Source: Paracoccaceae bacterium (GTDB taxonomy: Bacteria; Pseudomonadota; Alphaproteobacteria; Rhodobacterales; Rhodobacteraceae). Taken from it: a stretch of DNA of 64,000 nt. The notes under the pieces were generated by a model, which saw only the letters and a program-made list of their open reading frames with translations, did no database searches and had not been told where the DNA came from. The DNA is taken from NCBI GenBank assembly GCA_019911965.1, contig JAIOJF010000053.1, positions 1-64,000 of the forward strand, in the 5' to 3' direction. A program made the position numbers and the translations under genes. Below are positions 16,630 to 26,859 of this stretch, piece by piece; the first letter of the stretch is position 1; each line of letters begins with the position of its first letter.

Positions 16630-17028
16630 CTACTTCCCCAGCTTTTCCATGATCTCGTCCTGCCGGAGCGGAGTCTTGTCGATGGCGCGGCCGATTTCCC
16701 GGACCGACCACGGCGACGGCTTGCGGAAGGCGATCGAGCCGTCCTTGTCGATGATCACCAGCATGAAGCCGTGCGGGCGCATCTTGCGGCGCAGCGGGCT
16801 TGCCGCGGCTGGGTCGGTATCGGTCAGCACCACGATATCGCGCTCGGCCAGATCATCGGGATATTGCGCCAGGTATTCCATCTGGCGGATGTACCGGGGA
16901 TCGTTCGGCGTGTCGGCAAACACAACCAGCGGCCGGTTCAGCCACAGATATTCGGCCAGTGGATCGGCTTCGTCGGCGCCACCCACTATGGGCAGGGCAA
17001 GCGCCAGCAACAGGATAATCCGTCTCAA
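16630..17028 (-). CDS. DUF4174 domain-containing exported protein
   Basis: Small exported protein of the DUF4174 family, which resembles a thioredoxin-like fold without the CxxC motif (NRPLVVFADTPNDPRY ... ERDIVVLTDTDP ... MLVIIDKDGSIAFRK). I place the start at a TTG (17028) because GGAGGA lies six bases upstream and it gives a compact signal peptide (LRRIILLLALALPIVGG); a longer in-frame ATG at 17115 adds unlikely residues. The mature protein has no cysteine. It is convergent with pccA (18-bp gap) and divergent from the sulfotransferase-like gene. Function unknown. Confidence 0.75.
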   Translation of the reverse strand: MRRIILLLALALPIVGGADEADPLAEYLWLNRPLVVFADTPNDPRYIRQMEYLAQYPDDLAERDIVVLTDTDPAAASPLRRKMRPHGFMLVIIDKDGSIAFRKPSPWSVREIGRAIDKTPLRQDEIMEKLGK

Positions 17029-17097
17029 GCTCAATCCTCCGTATTCGTCTAATATTGGTTGCGCTTTTCCGCTTTCCAAGGGGCAAAGTGCTGACAA

Positions 17098-17108
17098 CGT
17101 TAAACCAA
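17098..17108. repeat. 11-bp motif shared with the maeB leader
   Basis: CGTTAAACCAA here is the exact reverse complement of TTGGTTTAACG at 20236-20246. Both lie in the short gaps that precede sulfotransferase-mcm and maeB-prpE. It could be a shared operator half. Confidence 0.35.
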
Positions 17109-17173
17109 CGCTCATTTCGGCTCGCCTATTGTCGCAACCGGCAGCAATTCTTGCGCGATGGGGGCGTTTGGTT

Positions 17174-18085
17174 TTGGAGGTTATCCTTCACATAGGGGCG
17201 CATCGGACCGCAACCCGCAGTTTTCAGGTGATCCTGCATCAGAACCGGCAGGCACTGGCGAAAGGCGGCATCGCGGTCTGGGGGCCGGAACGTACGCGCA
17301 CCGGTCTGATGTCGGGCCTGCTGAAGAGCACCCGCCTGAACGCGCCGGAAGTTCTGGCGCAACAGGCGCGCAATTGCGGCCTGATCGCGGTGGAAATGGC
17401 GCGGCTGAAACAGGCCGGCACGCGGCAATTGCTGGTCAGCGAGGAGAACATGCTGGGCAGCCTGCGGGGGAACTTCAAGGTTTCGATGCTGTATCCCGGG
17501 GCGCGGCAACGGCTGGCGCGGATCGCGCAGGCCTTCGGCGGCGATTGCAGGCGCATCGGCCTGTCGATCCGCCCCTATCACGATTACTGGGCCTCCGCGC
17601 TGGCCCATGCCATCCCGCGCGGCCTTGCGGCCCCCGGCGAAGAAGACCTCGATCGTCTTGTCACCCAGCCCAGAAGCTGGCGGCGGGTGATCGAAGACGT
17701 GGTCGCGGCGTTTCCCGGCGTGGATATCGCGGTCTGGGAATTTGATCGCCTGAAGGCCCGCCCGCAGGCACAACTCAGGCTTTTGACCGGGGCAGGGGGC
17801 TGCCTTGCACCGGCCCTGGTTCACGCCAACGCCGCCCCCGACCGCGCCGAGTTGCGGCAGGCGCTGCTCGACCGGGGCAAGCTGGCTGCGGCGGCATTGG
17901 TGCCCGCCGGGCGCGGCCCCTACCAGCCCTTTGCGGCACATCACATGGACGCGCTGCAAGCGCAGTATCACAGCGATCTGGCCTGGCTCAGGCAATGCAC
18001 CAGCGCCCGGATCAGGTTTGACGAACAGGTGGAACAGGCGGCCCCGGCCATCCCTGCCCCTGCCAGAAAAAGAGGAACAGCATGA
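17174..18085 (+). CDS. Sulfotransferase-like protein
   Basis: About 303 residues. The N-terminus [18 protein letters not shown] matches the PAPS 5'-phosphosulfate loop of prokaryotic sulfotransferase-family proteins (usual form hIGxHKTGTTxxQ), here with Arg and Ala-Thr in place of Lys and Gly-Thr. A later [18 protein letters not shown] block fits the 3'-phosphate-binding region. No ATG is available in frame; TTG 17174 starts right at the conserved core and is preceded by a G-rich stretch, but the start is uncertain. The stop overlaps the methylmalonyl-CoA mutase start (ATGA at 18082), so the two are co-translated although no metabolic link is obvious. Confidence 0.7.
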   Translation: MEVILHIGAHRTATRSFQVILHQNRQALAKGGIAVWGPERTRTGLMSGLLKSTRLNAPEVLAQQARNCGLIAVEMARLKQAGTRQLLVSEENMLGSLRGNFKVSMLYPGARQRLARIAQAFGGDCRRIGLSIRPYHDYWASALAHAIPRGLAAPGEEDLDRLVTQPRSWRRVIEDVVAAFPGVDIAVWEFDRLKARPQAQLRLLTGAGGCLAPALVHANAAPDRAELRQALLDRGKLAAAALVPAGRGPYQPFAAHHMDALQAQYHSDLAWLRQCTSARIRFDEQVEQAAPAIPAPARKRGTA

Positions 18086-20214
18086 GCGGATCGAAGAAAG
18101 ACTGGGAAGCCCTGGCCATCAAGGAATTGCGCGGCAAGCCGCTGGCGGCGCTGGACTGGGACACGCCCGAAGGCATCAGGGTCAGCCCGGTCTATACCGC
18201 GGACGATATCGCCGGGCTGGACCATATCGGCGAAATGCCGGGGATCGCGCCCTATACCCGTGGCCCCAAGGCAACCATGTATGCCGGCCGGCCCTGGACC
18301 ATCCGGCAATATGCCGGGTTTTCGACGGCGGAAGAATCCAATGCGTTTTACCGCCGCAACCTGGCCGGCGGGCAGCAGGGTGTCTCGGTCGCGTTCGATC
18401 TGGCGACGCATCGCGGCTATGACAGCGATCACCCCCGCGTCACCGGCGATGTCGGCAAGGCCGGGGTTGCCATCGACAGCGTGGAAGACATGAAGATCCT
18501 GTTCGACGGTATCCCGCTGGATCAGGTTTCCGTGTCGATGACGATGAACGGCGCGGTGATCCCGGTACTGGCCAGCTTCATCGTGGCGGGCGAGGAACAG
18601 GGCGTGGATCGCTCCGCCCTGTCGGGCACGATCCAGAACGACATCCTGAAGGAATTCATGGTGCGCAACACCTATATCTATCCGCCCGAACCCTCGATGC
18701 GGATCGTTTCCGACATCATTGAATACACTTCGACTCAAATGCCGCGCTTCAACTCGATCTCAATCTCCGGCTATCACATGCAGGAGGCGGGCGCGAACCT
18801 GGTGCAGGAACTGGCCTTCACGCTGGCCGACGGCAAGGAATATGTGAAGGCGGTGATTGCGCGTGGCATGGATGTCGATGCCTTTGCCGGGCGGCTGTCT
18901 TTCTTTTTCGCCATCGGCATGAATTTCTTCATGGAAATCGCCAAGCTAAGGGCGGCGCGGCTGCTCTGGGCGCGGATCATGGGCGAATTCAATCCCAAGA
19001 AGCCCGGCTCGCTGGTGCTGCGCACCCATTGCCAGACCTCGGGCGTATCGCTGCAGGAACAGGACCCCTACAACAACGTCGTGCGCACCGCTTACGAGGC
19101 GATGAGCGCGGTTCTGGGTGGTACGCAAAGCCTGCACACCAATTCGTTCGATGAAGCGATTGCCCTGCCGACCGACGAATCGGCGCGGCTGGCACGCAAC
19201 ACGCAACTGATCCTGCAGAACGAAACCGGGGTGACGCGGGTGGTCGATCCGCTGGCGGGGTCTTATTACGTCGAAAAGCTGACCGCCGATCTGGCCGATG
19301 CCGCCTGGAAGATCATCGAGGAAGTCGATGAAATGGGCGGCATGACCAAGGCGGTGGCAACCGGCATGCCGAAGCTCAGGATCGAGGAAGCGGCGGCGCG
19401 CCGTCAGGCGGCGGTGGATCGCGGCGACGAGGTGGTTGTCGGGGTCAACAAGTTCCGGGCGGACAAGGAACCGGTGATCGAAGTGCGCGAGATCGACAAT
19501 TCCGCGGTCCGCGATTCGCAGGTGGCGCGGCTGAAGCAGATCCGCGCCAGCCGGGATCAGGCGGCCTGCGATGCCGCGCTGGCGGCACTGGAACAGGCAG
19601 CCTCCAGCGGCAAGGGCAACCTGCTGGACATCGCGGTCGAGGCCGCACGCGCACGCGCAACAGTCGGGGAAATATCGGACGCCATGGAAAAGACATTCGG
19701 GCGCCATCGCGCCGAGGTGAGAACGCTGGCCGGGGTATATGGCGCAGCCTATGAGGGCGATGAGGGCTTCGCCGCCATCCAGAAGGACGTGGAAGCCTTC
19801 GCCGAGGAAGAGGGCCGCCGCCCCAGGATGCTGGTGGTCAAGATGGGTCAGGACGGCCACGACCGGGGCGCCAAGGTGATCGCCACCGCGTTTGCCGATA
19901 TCGGCTTTGACGTGGATGTCGGCCCCTTGTTCCAGACCCCCGAGGAAGCCGCGCAGGACGCCATCGACAACGATGTGCATGTGGTCGGCATCTCGTCCCA
20001 GGCGGCGGGGCACAAGACGCTTGCGCCGAAACTGATCGAGGCGCTGGAGGCCGCCGGTGCCGGTGAAATCCTGGTGATCTGCGGCGGCGTCATCCCGCAA
20101 CAGGATTACGAGTTCCTGAAGAAGGCGGGCGTGAAGGCGATCTTCGGCCCCGGCACCAATATTCCCGAGGCGGCGAAGAACATCCTGTCGCTGATCCGTG
20201 CGGCGCGGGGCTAG
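18082..20214 (+). CDS. scpA: Methylmalonyl-CoA mutase
   Basis: Adenosylcobalamin-dependent isomerase converting (R)-methylmalonyl-CoA to succinyl-CoA, the last step of propionyl-CoA assimilation. The single 710-residue chain combines the TIM-barrel substrate domain ([39 protein letters not shown]) with a C-terminal B12 domain carrying the cobalt-ligating [15 protein letters not shown] (about residues 589-603). Length and order match homodimeric bacterial mutases. It is coupled to the upstream sulfotransferase-like gene and followed by maeB. The epimerase it needs is absent from the window. Confidence 0.96.
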   Translation: MSGSKKDWEALAIKELRGKPLAALDWDTPEGIRVSPVYTADDIAGLDHIGEMPGIAPYTRGPKATMYAGRPWTIRQYAGFSTAEESNAFYRRNLAGGQQGVSVAFDLATHRGYDSDHPRVTGDVGKAGVAIDSVEDMKILFDGIPLDQVSVSMTMNGAVIPVLASFIVAGEEQGVDRSALSGTIQNDILKEFMVRNTYIYPPEPSMRIVSDIIEYTSTQMPRFNSISISGYHMQEAGANLVQELAFTLADGKEYVKAVIARGMDVDAFAGRLSFFFAIGMNFFMEIAKLRAARLLWARIMGEFNPKKPGSLVLRTHCQTSGVSLQEQDPYNNVVRTAYEAMSAVLGGTQSLHTNSFDEAIALPTDESARLARNTQLILQNETGVTRVVDPLAGSYYVEKLTADLADAAWKIIEEVDEMGGMTKAVATGMPKLRIEEAAARRQAAVDRGDEVVVGVNKFRADKEPVIEVREIDNSAVRDSQVARLKQIRASRDQAACDAALAALEQAASSGKGNLLDIAVEAARARATVGEISDAMEKTFGRHRAEVRTLAGVYGAAYEGDEGFAAIQKDVEAFAEEEGRRPRMLVVKMGQDGHDRGAKVIATAFADIGFDVDVGPLFQTPEEAAQDAIDNDVHVVGISSQAAGHKTLAPKLIEALEAAGAGEILVICGGVIPQQDYEFLKKAGVKAIFGPGTNIPEAAKNILSLIRAARG

Positions 20215-20230
20215 GGGCTGGCATGGGCAC

Positions 20231-20261
20231 AAGAATTGGTTTAACGCTGAACTAAATTCTT
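20231..20261. repeat. Imperfect inverted repeat before maeB
   Basis: AAGAATT (20231-20237) and AATTCTT (20255-20261) are perfect inverted arms around a 17-nt centre that includes the shared TTGGTTTAACG motif. It fills the 68-bp mcm-maeB gap and may be an operator or a weak terminator. Confidence 0.4.
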
Positions 20262-20282
20262 CCAGATGCGTGGGGCGCAACG

Positions 20283-22562
20283 ATGAACGACCGATCGAAC
20301 GACAATCTCCGTCAGGCGGCTTTGCGTTATCACGCCGAACCGAAGCCCGGAAAGCTGGAAATCCGCGCCACCAAGCCGATGGCCAATGGCCGTGATCTGA
20401 GCCTGGCCTATTCCCCCGGCGTGGCCGAAGCGTGCCTTGAAATCCGCGACGATCCCTCGGCGGCGGCGCGATATACGTCGCGGGGCAATCTGGTTGCGGT
20501 GGTAACGAACGGCACGGCGGTGCTGGGGCTGGGCAATATCGGGCCGCTGGCCTCCAAGCCGGTGATGGAAGGCAAGGCGGTCCTGTTCAAGAAATTCGCC
20601 AATATCGACTGTTTCGATATCGAGTTGAACGAAAGCGATCCCTACAAGCTGGCCGATATCGTGACCGCGCTGGAGCCATCCTTCGGGGCGATCAATCTTG
20701 AGGATATCAAGGCCCCGGAATGCTTCATCGTGGAAAAGCTGTGCCGCGAGCGGATGAACATCCCGGTATTCCATGACGATCAGCACGGCACCGCCATCGT
20801 GGTCGGTGCGGCGGCGACCAATGCGCTGCGCATCGCCGGCAAGCGGTTCGAGGATATCAAGGTGGTCTCCACCGGCGGCGGCGCGGCGGGGATTGCCTGC
20901 CTCAACATGTTGCTGAAACTCGGGGTGCGGCGCAAGAACGTCTTTCTGTGCGATCTGGCCGGGCTGGTACATGCGGGCCGCACCGAGGAGATGACGCCGC
21001 AAAAGGCGGAATATGCGCAACCGGGCGGGCCGCGCGGCCTTGGCGACGTGATCGAAGGGGCCGACCTGTTTCTTGGCCTGTCCGGCCCCGGCGTGCTGAC
21101 GCCCGAGAATGTGGCGAAAATGGCTGCCAAGCCGATCATTTTTGCGCTGGCCAACCCGACACCCGAAATCCTGCCCGATGTCGCCCGCGCCGTCAGCCCG
21201 GATGCGATCATTGCCACGGGCCGGTCGGATTTTCCCAATCAGGTCAACAACGTGCTGTGTTTTCCGTTCATCTTTCGCGGCGCGCTGGATGTCGGGGCGA
21301 CCGAGATCAACGACGCGATGCAACTGGCCTGTATCGAAGGTATCGCGGAACTGGCGCGCGCCACCACCAGCGCCGAAGCGGCAGCGGCCTACCAGGGCGA
21401 GCGGCTGAGTTTCGGTGCGGACTACCTGATCCCCAAGCCCTTCGATCCGCGCCTGATCGGCATCGTCGCCACCGCCGTTGCCCGCGCGGCGATGGACAGC
21501 GGCGTGGCGACCCGGCCGATTGACGATCTGCAGGGCTACAAGGAGCATCTGGACGGCTCGGTCTTCCGCTCGGCCCTGATCATGCGGCCGGTGTTCGATG
21601 CGGCACGCTCGGCGGAACGCCGGATCGTGTTTGCCGAAGGCGAGGACGAGCGTGTTCTGCGGGCCGCCAATGCGATGATCGAAGAGCATGTCGATCGCCC
21701 GATCCTGATCGGACGCCCGGAAGTGGTCGAGCGTCGTCTGGAACGCGCCGGGCTGAAACTGCGCATCGGCACCGATTTCGATCTGGTCAATCCCGAACAG
21801 GACGAACGCTTCCGCGACTACTGGGAGACCTATCATTCACTGATGCAGCGGCGCGGCGTGACCCCTGATCTGGCCAAGGCGATCATGCGCACCAACACCA
21901 CCGCGATTGCCGCCGTGGCGGTGGCGCGCGGCGATGCCGACAGCATGATCTGCGGCACGTTCGGGCAATATCTGTGGCATCTGAACTATGTTTGCCAGGT
22001 GCTGGCGGGCAAGGAATTGCACGCGGTCGGGGCACTCAGCCTGATGATCCAGGAGAAGGGGCCGCTGTTCATCGCCGACACGCAGGTGAACCCCGAGCCG
22101 ACCGCAGCGCAGATCGCGGAAACCGTGATCGCCACCGCGCGGCATGTGCGACGCTTCGGCATCGTGCCGAAGATCGCGCTGTGCTCGCATTCGCAGTTTG
22201 GCAACCTCGCCTCGGGCAGCGGCGTGACGATGCGGGCGGCGCTGGACATACTGGACGGCATGGACCTCGACTTCGACTACGAGGGCGAGATGCACGCGGA
22301 TTCCGCGCTGGACCCGGAATTGCGGGCCCGAATATTCCCCAATGCCCGGTTTGAAGGCGCGGCGAATGCGCTGATCTTCACCTCGACCGATGCCGCCAGC
22401 GCGGTTCGCAACGTGCTGAAGATTTCCGCCGGCGGGCTGGAGGTGGGGCCGATCCTGATGGGCATGGGCAACAAGGCGCATATCGTGACACCCTCGATCA
22501 CCGCGCGAGGCCTGTTGAATATCGCCGCCCTGGCGGGAACGCCGGTACAGAATTACGGATAA
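20283..22562 (+). CDS. maeB: NADP-dependent malic enzyme with C-terminal phosphotransacetylase domain
   Basis: 759-residue MaeB-type enzyme: oxidative decarboxylation of malate to pyruvate. The N-terminal half has the malic-enzyme blocks [28 protein letters not shown] and [17 protein letters not shown] (NADP site). The C-terminal 320 residues are a phosphate-acetyltransferase-like domain ([14 protein letters not shown] ...), usually regulatory and acetyl-CoA sensing rather than catalytic. It drains C4 acids made from propionyl-CoA or acetyl-CoA towards pyruvate, which fits its place between mcm and prpE. Confidence 0.93.
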   Translation: MNDRSNDNLRQAALRYHAEPKPGKLEIRATKPMANGRDLSLAYSPGVAEACLEIRDDPSAAARYTSRGNLVAVVTNGTAVLGLGNIGPLASKPVMEGKAVLFKKFANIDCFDIELNESDPYKLADIVTALEPSFGAINLEDIKAPECFIVEKLCRERMNIPVFHDDQHGTAIVVGAAATNALRIAGKRFEDIKVVSTGGGAAGIACLNMLLKLGVRRKNVFLCDLAGLVHAGRTEEMTPQKAEYAQPGGPRGLGDVIEGADLFLGLSGPGVLTPENVAKMAAKPIIFALANPTPEILPDVARAVSPDAIIATGRSDFPNQVNNVLCFPFIFRGALDVGATEINDAMQLACIEGIAELARATTSAEAAAAYQGERLSFGADYLIPKPFDPRLIGIVATAVARAAMDSGVATRPIDDLQGYKEHLDGSVFRSALIMRPVFDAARSAERRIVFAEGEDERVLRAANAMIEEHVDRPILIGRPEVVERRLERAGLKLRIGTDFDLVNPEQDERFRDYWETYHSLMQRRGVTPDLAKAIMRTNTTAIAAVAVARGDADSMICGTFGQYLWHLNYVCQVLAGKELHAVGALSLMIQEKGPLFIADTQVNPEPTAAQIAETVIATARHVRRFGIVPKIALCSHSQFGNLASGSGVTMRAALDILDGMDLDFDYEGEMHADSALDPELRARIFPNARFEGAANALIFTSTDAASAVRNVLKISAGGLEVGPILMGMGNKAHIVTPSITARGLLNIAALAGTPVQNYG

Positions 22563-22574
22563 TCAAGGAGACAA

Positions 22575-24467
22575 ATGATGGGCTATCGGGAGGTTTACGA
22601 AGGCTGGAAGGCTGATCCTGAAGGGTTCTGGATGCAGCAAGCCGAGGCGATCGACTGGGTGAAGCCGCCGACGAAGGCGCTGTTTGCCGAGAACGCGCCG
22701 ATCTATGAATGGTTCGCCGATGCCGAGGTCAATACCTGCTGGAACGCGGTGGACCGGCATGTCGAGGCCGGCAATGGCGACCGCGTGGCGATCATCTATG
22801 ACAGCCCGATCACCGGCAGGCAGGCGAAAATCACCTACGCCGAATTGCAGGACCGAACCGCCCGGCTGGCCGGTGCGCTGGCGACGAAAGGCGTGGTCAA
22901 GGGTGACCGCGTGATCATCTACATGCCGATGGTGCCCGAGGCCCTGGTTGCGATGCTGGCGGTCACGCGGATCGGCGCGATCCATTCGGTGGTGTTCGGC
23001 GGTTTCGCGGCGAACGAATTGGCGACGCGGATCGACGACGCCACCCCGAAGGCGATCATCGCCGGGTCCTGCGGGATCGAGCCGGGCCGCGTGGTGCCCT
23101 ACAAGCCGCTGCTGGACGGGGCCATCGACCTGGCCCGCCACAAGCCCGATTTCTGTGTCATCTTCCAGCGCCCCGAGGCCGAGGCAAGCCTGATCGCGGG
23201 CCGCGATTTCGACTGGAACGCGGTGCAGGAGGGCGTTGCACCCGCGCCTTGCGTGCCGGTGAAAGGCAATGATCCGGTCTATGTCCTGTATACGTCCGGC
23301 ACCACCGGCCAGCCCAAGGGCGTGGTGCGCCCGACCGCCGGGCATCTGGTGGCGCTGAACTGGACGATGAAGAACATCTACAACATTGATGCGGGCGATG
23401 TGTTCTGGGCGGCGTCCGATGTGGGCTGGGTGGTCGGGCATTCCTATATCTGCTACGCGCCGCTGATCGCCGGTGCCACCACATTGGTGTTCGAGGGCAA
23501 GCCGGTCGGCACGCCGGATGCCGGAACCTTCTGGCGGGTGATCTCCGAACATGGCGTGAAGGCCCTGTTCACCGCGCCCACCGCGTTCCGGGCGATCAAG
23601 CGGGTCGATCCCAAGGGAGAGTTTCTGGCGAAATACGATCTTGGCTGCATGGACATCCTGTTCCTGGCCGGTGAGCGCGCCGATCCCGATACCATCCACT
23701 GGGCCCAGGATATGCTGAAGAAGCCGGTGATAGACCATTGGTGGCAGACGGAAACCGGCTGGACCATCGCCGGCAACCCGATGGGGATCGAGCATCTGCC
23801 GGTCAAGATCGGCTCGCCTACTGTCGCCATGCCGGGCTATGACGTGCAGATCCTCGATGAGGCCGGCAAGCCGTTGCCGGCGGGCGAGCTGGGGGCTATC
23901 GCGGTGAAGCTGCCGCTGCCGCCGGGAACCTTGCCGACGCTGTGGAATGCCGAAAGCCGTTATCTGAAATCCTATCTGTCCACCTTCCCCGGATATTACG
24001 AAACCGGCGATGCGGGATATATGGACGAGGACGGCTATCTCTACATCATGGCGCGGACCGATGATGTGATCAACGTCGCCGGCCACCGCCTGTCGACCGG
24101 CGGCATGGAAGAAGTGCTGGCCGGCCACCCGGACGTTGCCGAATGTGCGGTGATCGGCGTTTCGGACCCCCTGAAGGGCCAGCTGCCGCTGGGCCTGTTG
24201 TGCCTGACCTCCGGGGTTGATCGTCCGCATGACCAGATCGTGGCTGAATGCGTGAAGCTGGTGCGCGACAAGATCGGCCCGGTCGCGGCGTTCAAGCTGG
24301 CGCTGGTGGTCGATCGCCTGCCGAAAACCCGCTCGGGCAAGATCCTGCGGGCGACGATGGTGGCGATTGCCGATGGCAAGCCGTGGAAAATGCCGGCCAC
24401 GATCGACGACCCGGCGATTCTGGATGAGATTGCTGCGGCGTTGAAAACGCTGGGCTATCCGGCCTGA
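22575..24467 (+). CDS. prpE: Propionyl-CoA synthetase
   Basis: AMP-forming acyl-CoA ligase activating propionate. 630 aa, with the P-loop YTSGTTGQPKGVVR (about residues 239-252), the ATP motif WWQTETGWTIAGNP, ETGDAGYMDEDGY, and the catalytic lysine in KTRSGKILRATM near the C-terminus. The N-terminal domain and GTTGQPKGVVRPTAGH match PrpE better than acetyl-CoA synthetase. It follows maeB by 12 bp with AAGGAG before two tandem ATGs. It supplies the substrate of PccAB, closing the local pathway. Confidence 0.93.
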   Translation: MMGYREVYEGWKADPEGFWMQQAEAIDWVKPPTKALFAENAPIYEWFADAEVNTCWNAVDRHVEAGNGDRVAIIYDSPITGRQAKITYAELQDRTARLAGALATKGVVKGDRVIIYMPMVPEALVAMLAVTRIGAIHSVVFGGFAANELATRIDDATPKAIIAGSCGIEPGRVVPYKPLLDGAIDLARHKPDFCVIFQRPEAEASLIAGRDFDWNAVQEGVAPAPCVPVKGNDPVYVLYTSGTTGQPKGVVRPTAGHLVALNWTMKNIYNIDAGDVFWAASDVGWVVGHSYICYAPLIAGATTLVFEGKPVGTPDAGTFWRVISEHGVKALFTAPTAFRAIKRVDPKGEFLAKYDLGCMDILFLAGERADPDTIHWAQDMLKKPVIDHWWQTETGWTIAGNPMGIEHLPVKIGSPTVAMPGYDVQILDEAGKPLPAGELGAIAVKLPLPPGTLPTLWNAESRYLKSYLSTFPGYYETGDAGYMDEDGYLYIMARTDDVINVAGHRLSTGGMEEVLAGHPDVAECAVIGVSDPLKGQLPLGLLCLTSGVDRPHDQIVAECVKLVRDKIGPVAAFKLALVVDRLPKTRSGKILRATMVAIADGKPWKMPATIDDPAILDEIAAALKTLGYPA

Positions 24468-24489
24468 AACGGCGGATTGTGTCAATAAT

Positions 24490-24514
24490 CGGGCGAAATG
24501 GCGACATTCGCCCG
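24490..24514 (+). terminator. Hairpin after prpE
   Basis: CGGGCGAA (24490-24497) pairs with TTCGCCCG (24507-24514) around a 9-nt loop, followed by GTTTCC. It begins 22 bp after prpE and is a plausible, weak intrinsic terminator for the mcm-maeB-prpE unit. Confidence 0.5.
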
Positions 24515-24612
24515 GTTTCCATAAAATGCCGCAGGTTATTTACACCAAAAAACAATTGTATTGCTGCTATCGCTCTGTCTAACGTTGTAACACCCAACCA
24601 AGGACGGACACC

Positions 24613-25086
24613 ATGAAACGGACTTTCATCGGAGTACTTGTTCTTTTGTTCGCTGCGTGTACTGGCAGCATTACCCTGTCCCAGGAACTTGAAGTTGCGC
24701 CGGTTTCCGGTGGAACGTCGATGGTTCTCAGCCTCGATGACCTGCGTGACCTGGGGGAAACCGAATTGCGCACCGGCAATGAATTCGTCGATGGCGAACG
24801 GCTGTTTCGCGGCCCGCTGGTGCGCGATGTGCTGCGCCATGCGGGCGCTGACAACGCGACGCTGGTACGCCTGACCGCGGCCAACGACTACCAGGTCGAG
24901 ATCGCGGCGGAAGAATTCATGAAATACGAGGTCATCCTCGCGCTCAGCATGGATGGCGTGCCGCTGTCGATGCGCGACAAGGGGCCGATCTGGGTGATCT
25001 ACCCGATCAGCAGCCATGCGGAATTGCAGGATCCGGTCTTTAACAATCGCCTGATCTGGCAATTGGTGAAACTGGAATACCGGTGA
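24613..25086 (+). CDS. Small exported protein with sulfite-oxidase-like (molybdopterin-binding) fold
   Basis: 157-residue protein. The first 22 residues form a leader; LLFAAC could be a poor lipobox (Phe at -3), otherwise Sec cleavage follows near LSQ. The mature part resembles the small oxidoreductase molybdopterin-binding fold (RGPLVRDVLRHAG, IAAEEFMKYEVILAL, GPIWVIYPIS). No cysteine remains in the mature part, so the Mo-ligating Cys of real sulfite oxidases is missing. Its stop overlaps the start of the adjacent sensor kinase by 4 bp, suggesting a ligand-sensing partner. Confidence 0.78.
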   Translation: MKRTFIGVLVLLFAACTGSITLSQELEVAPVSGGTSMVLSLDDLRDLGETELRTGNEFVDGERLFRGPLVRDVLRHAGADNATLVRLTAANDYQVEIAAEEFMKYEVILALSMDGVPLSMRDKGPIWVIYPISSHAELQDPVFNNRLIWQLVKLEYR

Positions 25087-26796
25087 ATCTGCGCCTGGTC
25101 TCGGCAAGGACGGCGATTCTTGCAACCGTTGTCCTGACGATAGCGATTGCCGTGGTCGGCTTCATTCTGGTGCGTGGCGACATCAACCGGATGCGCGATT
25201 CCGCGCGTGAAAACGCGCTCTGGAATGCCATGCAGGTCGAGATCGAGCTGATGCGCTTCCAGCGTACACTGGCCGAATTCGGCGGTGAACACGGGGTTTC
25301 GCCTGCCGGCGTCAATGCGCGTTTCGATATCCTGTGGAGCCGGGTTTCCCAGTATCAGCAGGGCGATGTCGGCGAACGGTTGCGCGCATACGATACACGC
25401 GACGGCACGATTTCCGCCCTGTTCGACAAGATGCAGGAGGTCGAGGCGCGGGTGGTTGGCCTGCAGGCCGGCGACCGCGCCACGGCACTTGAGGTTCAGA
25501 ACGTCTTCAACCCTTTCGCCAGCCAGCTGCGCCGGATGAGCCGGATCGTGCTGCACGGTGAAGAAGCGCTGAATGCCGCCTTGCGCGAGGATCTGTCGGG
25601 CTCGTCCAGCATCCTGACCGTGGTCAGCGGCATCGCGCTGTTGGGCAGTGCGCTGATGATCTTCCTGTTCGCCCGCGATTCCAACCGCTTCCGCGTTCTG
25701 GCGGCCCTGAACGAACGTCTGGCGCGCGCCTCGGACAAGGAAAGCCAGGCGAAATCGCAATTTCTGGCGATGATGAGCCATGAATTGCGCACGCCGATGA
25801 ACGGTGTGATGGGCCATCTGGCATTGATGCGCGATCAGGACCTGTCGCAATGGCAGGTCCGGCTTCTGGAACAAGCCGAGCGGTCGGGCCAGCAGATGAT
25901 CGGCCTTCTGGCCGACATTCTGGATTTCACCGCACTGCAGGATGACAAGCTGAAACTGGACAGCAAACCGTTCGAGACCGACGCGCTGGTTGCGGCGGTG
26001 CGCGACATGTTCCAGCCGGTGGCAACCCGCGAAGGCATCGCCTTCGAGGCGCGCCTGGCACCGGGCTGTCCCGAACGGGTGATCGGCGATTTCGCCCGCC
26101 TGCGCCAGGCCCTGACGCATCTGGCCACCTATATCCTGGAAACCGCAGGAACCAGCGACATCGTGCTGGAGCTTGGCCATGAGGACGGGTGCCTGACGGC
26201 GTCGCTCTCGTTCGATTACGACCGCGAGGGGGGGGGAATGGCATCCCGAACTGATCATGGGCGAACCCGGACGGATCGCCGAATCATTCGCGACCGAGGC
26301 GCTGGGCCCGGCGGTATCGCGCGGGCTGATCGCGCGGATGGGGGGCACCACCTTGCTGCACAATCCGGCGGATGACCGGATCGCGGTTCTGGTCAGCGTT
26401 CCGGCCGCCGAACTGGTGGTCGATGAATTGCTGATCCGGCTGATCTGCCAATCCGCCTCGCTCGAGGCGATCTGCCGGGCGTCATTGCGCCGCGACAATG
26501 TCCGCTTCATTGACGATGCCTTTGCCGCGCCGCCGCATGTGGTGCTGATCGAGGCGGGAGGCGAACGCGAGGCGGATCGCATCGCCCGCATGGCAAAACG
26601 CTATCCCGGGGCAATGCTGGTGGCACTTGGACGCCCGCAGGACCGCCACGCCTTCGACGAGGTGGTCGACGTGCCGATTGATCTGGCCAGGATACGTCAG
26701 GCCAGGTTCATGCGGCTGGCCGGCAGCGACCCGGCCGCGCCGGTGGTGGATTTGAAACTTGCCGCAAGCCGATCGATGCGCTATGACAATCAGTAA
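25083..26796 (+). pseudogene. Sensor histidine kinase with degenerate catalytic domain, frameshifted at a G9 tract
   Basis: The frame starting at 25083 runs to 26375, but after the nine Gs at 26228-26236 its sequence turns to nonsense (MASRTDHGRTR...). The plausible continuation (EWHPELIMGEPGRIAESFAT) is in the next frame to 26796, and removing one G restores a 570-residue protein. Domains: transmembrane helix about 11-31, periplasmic helical region, second helix about 177-197, HisKA with SHELRTPMNG (His233), a weak ATPase domain, and a receiver-like tail lacking the phospho-acceptor Asp. The N-box Asn and G-box DxGxG are not recognisable. It is coupled to the molybdopterin-fold gene. Alternatives are sequencing error, phase variation or true decay. 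Confidence 0.75.
26228..26236 (+). repeat. Homopolymer G9 tract
   Basis: Nine consecutive Gs inside the sensor kinase coding region, exactly where the reading frame breaks. Eight Gs would give an intact protein. Such tracts are known slippage sites both in cells and in sequencing. Confidence 0.9.
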
Positions 26797-26859
26797 GTTC
26801 AACCTGAAGATGTGTGTACTGGTTGTTGAGCCGTTACATGCACGACCCATGAGGTGCCG

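Noticed and set aside
16604-17173. N-terminal extension of the sulfotransferase-like gene back to 16604
   Set aside because: It would cover the DUF4174 gene in antisense and consists of low-complexity Ser/Arg-rich sequence. Homology-like sequence begins only at the TTG near 17174.
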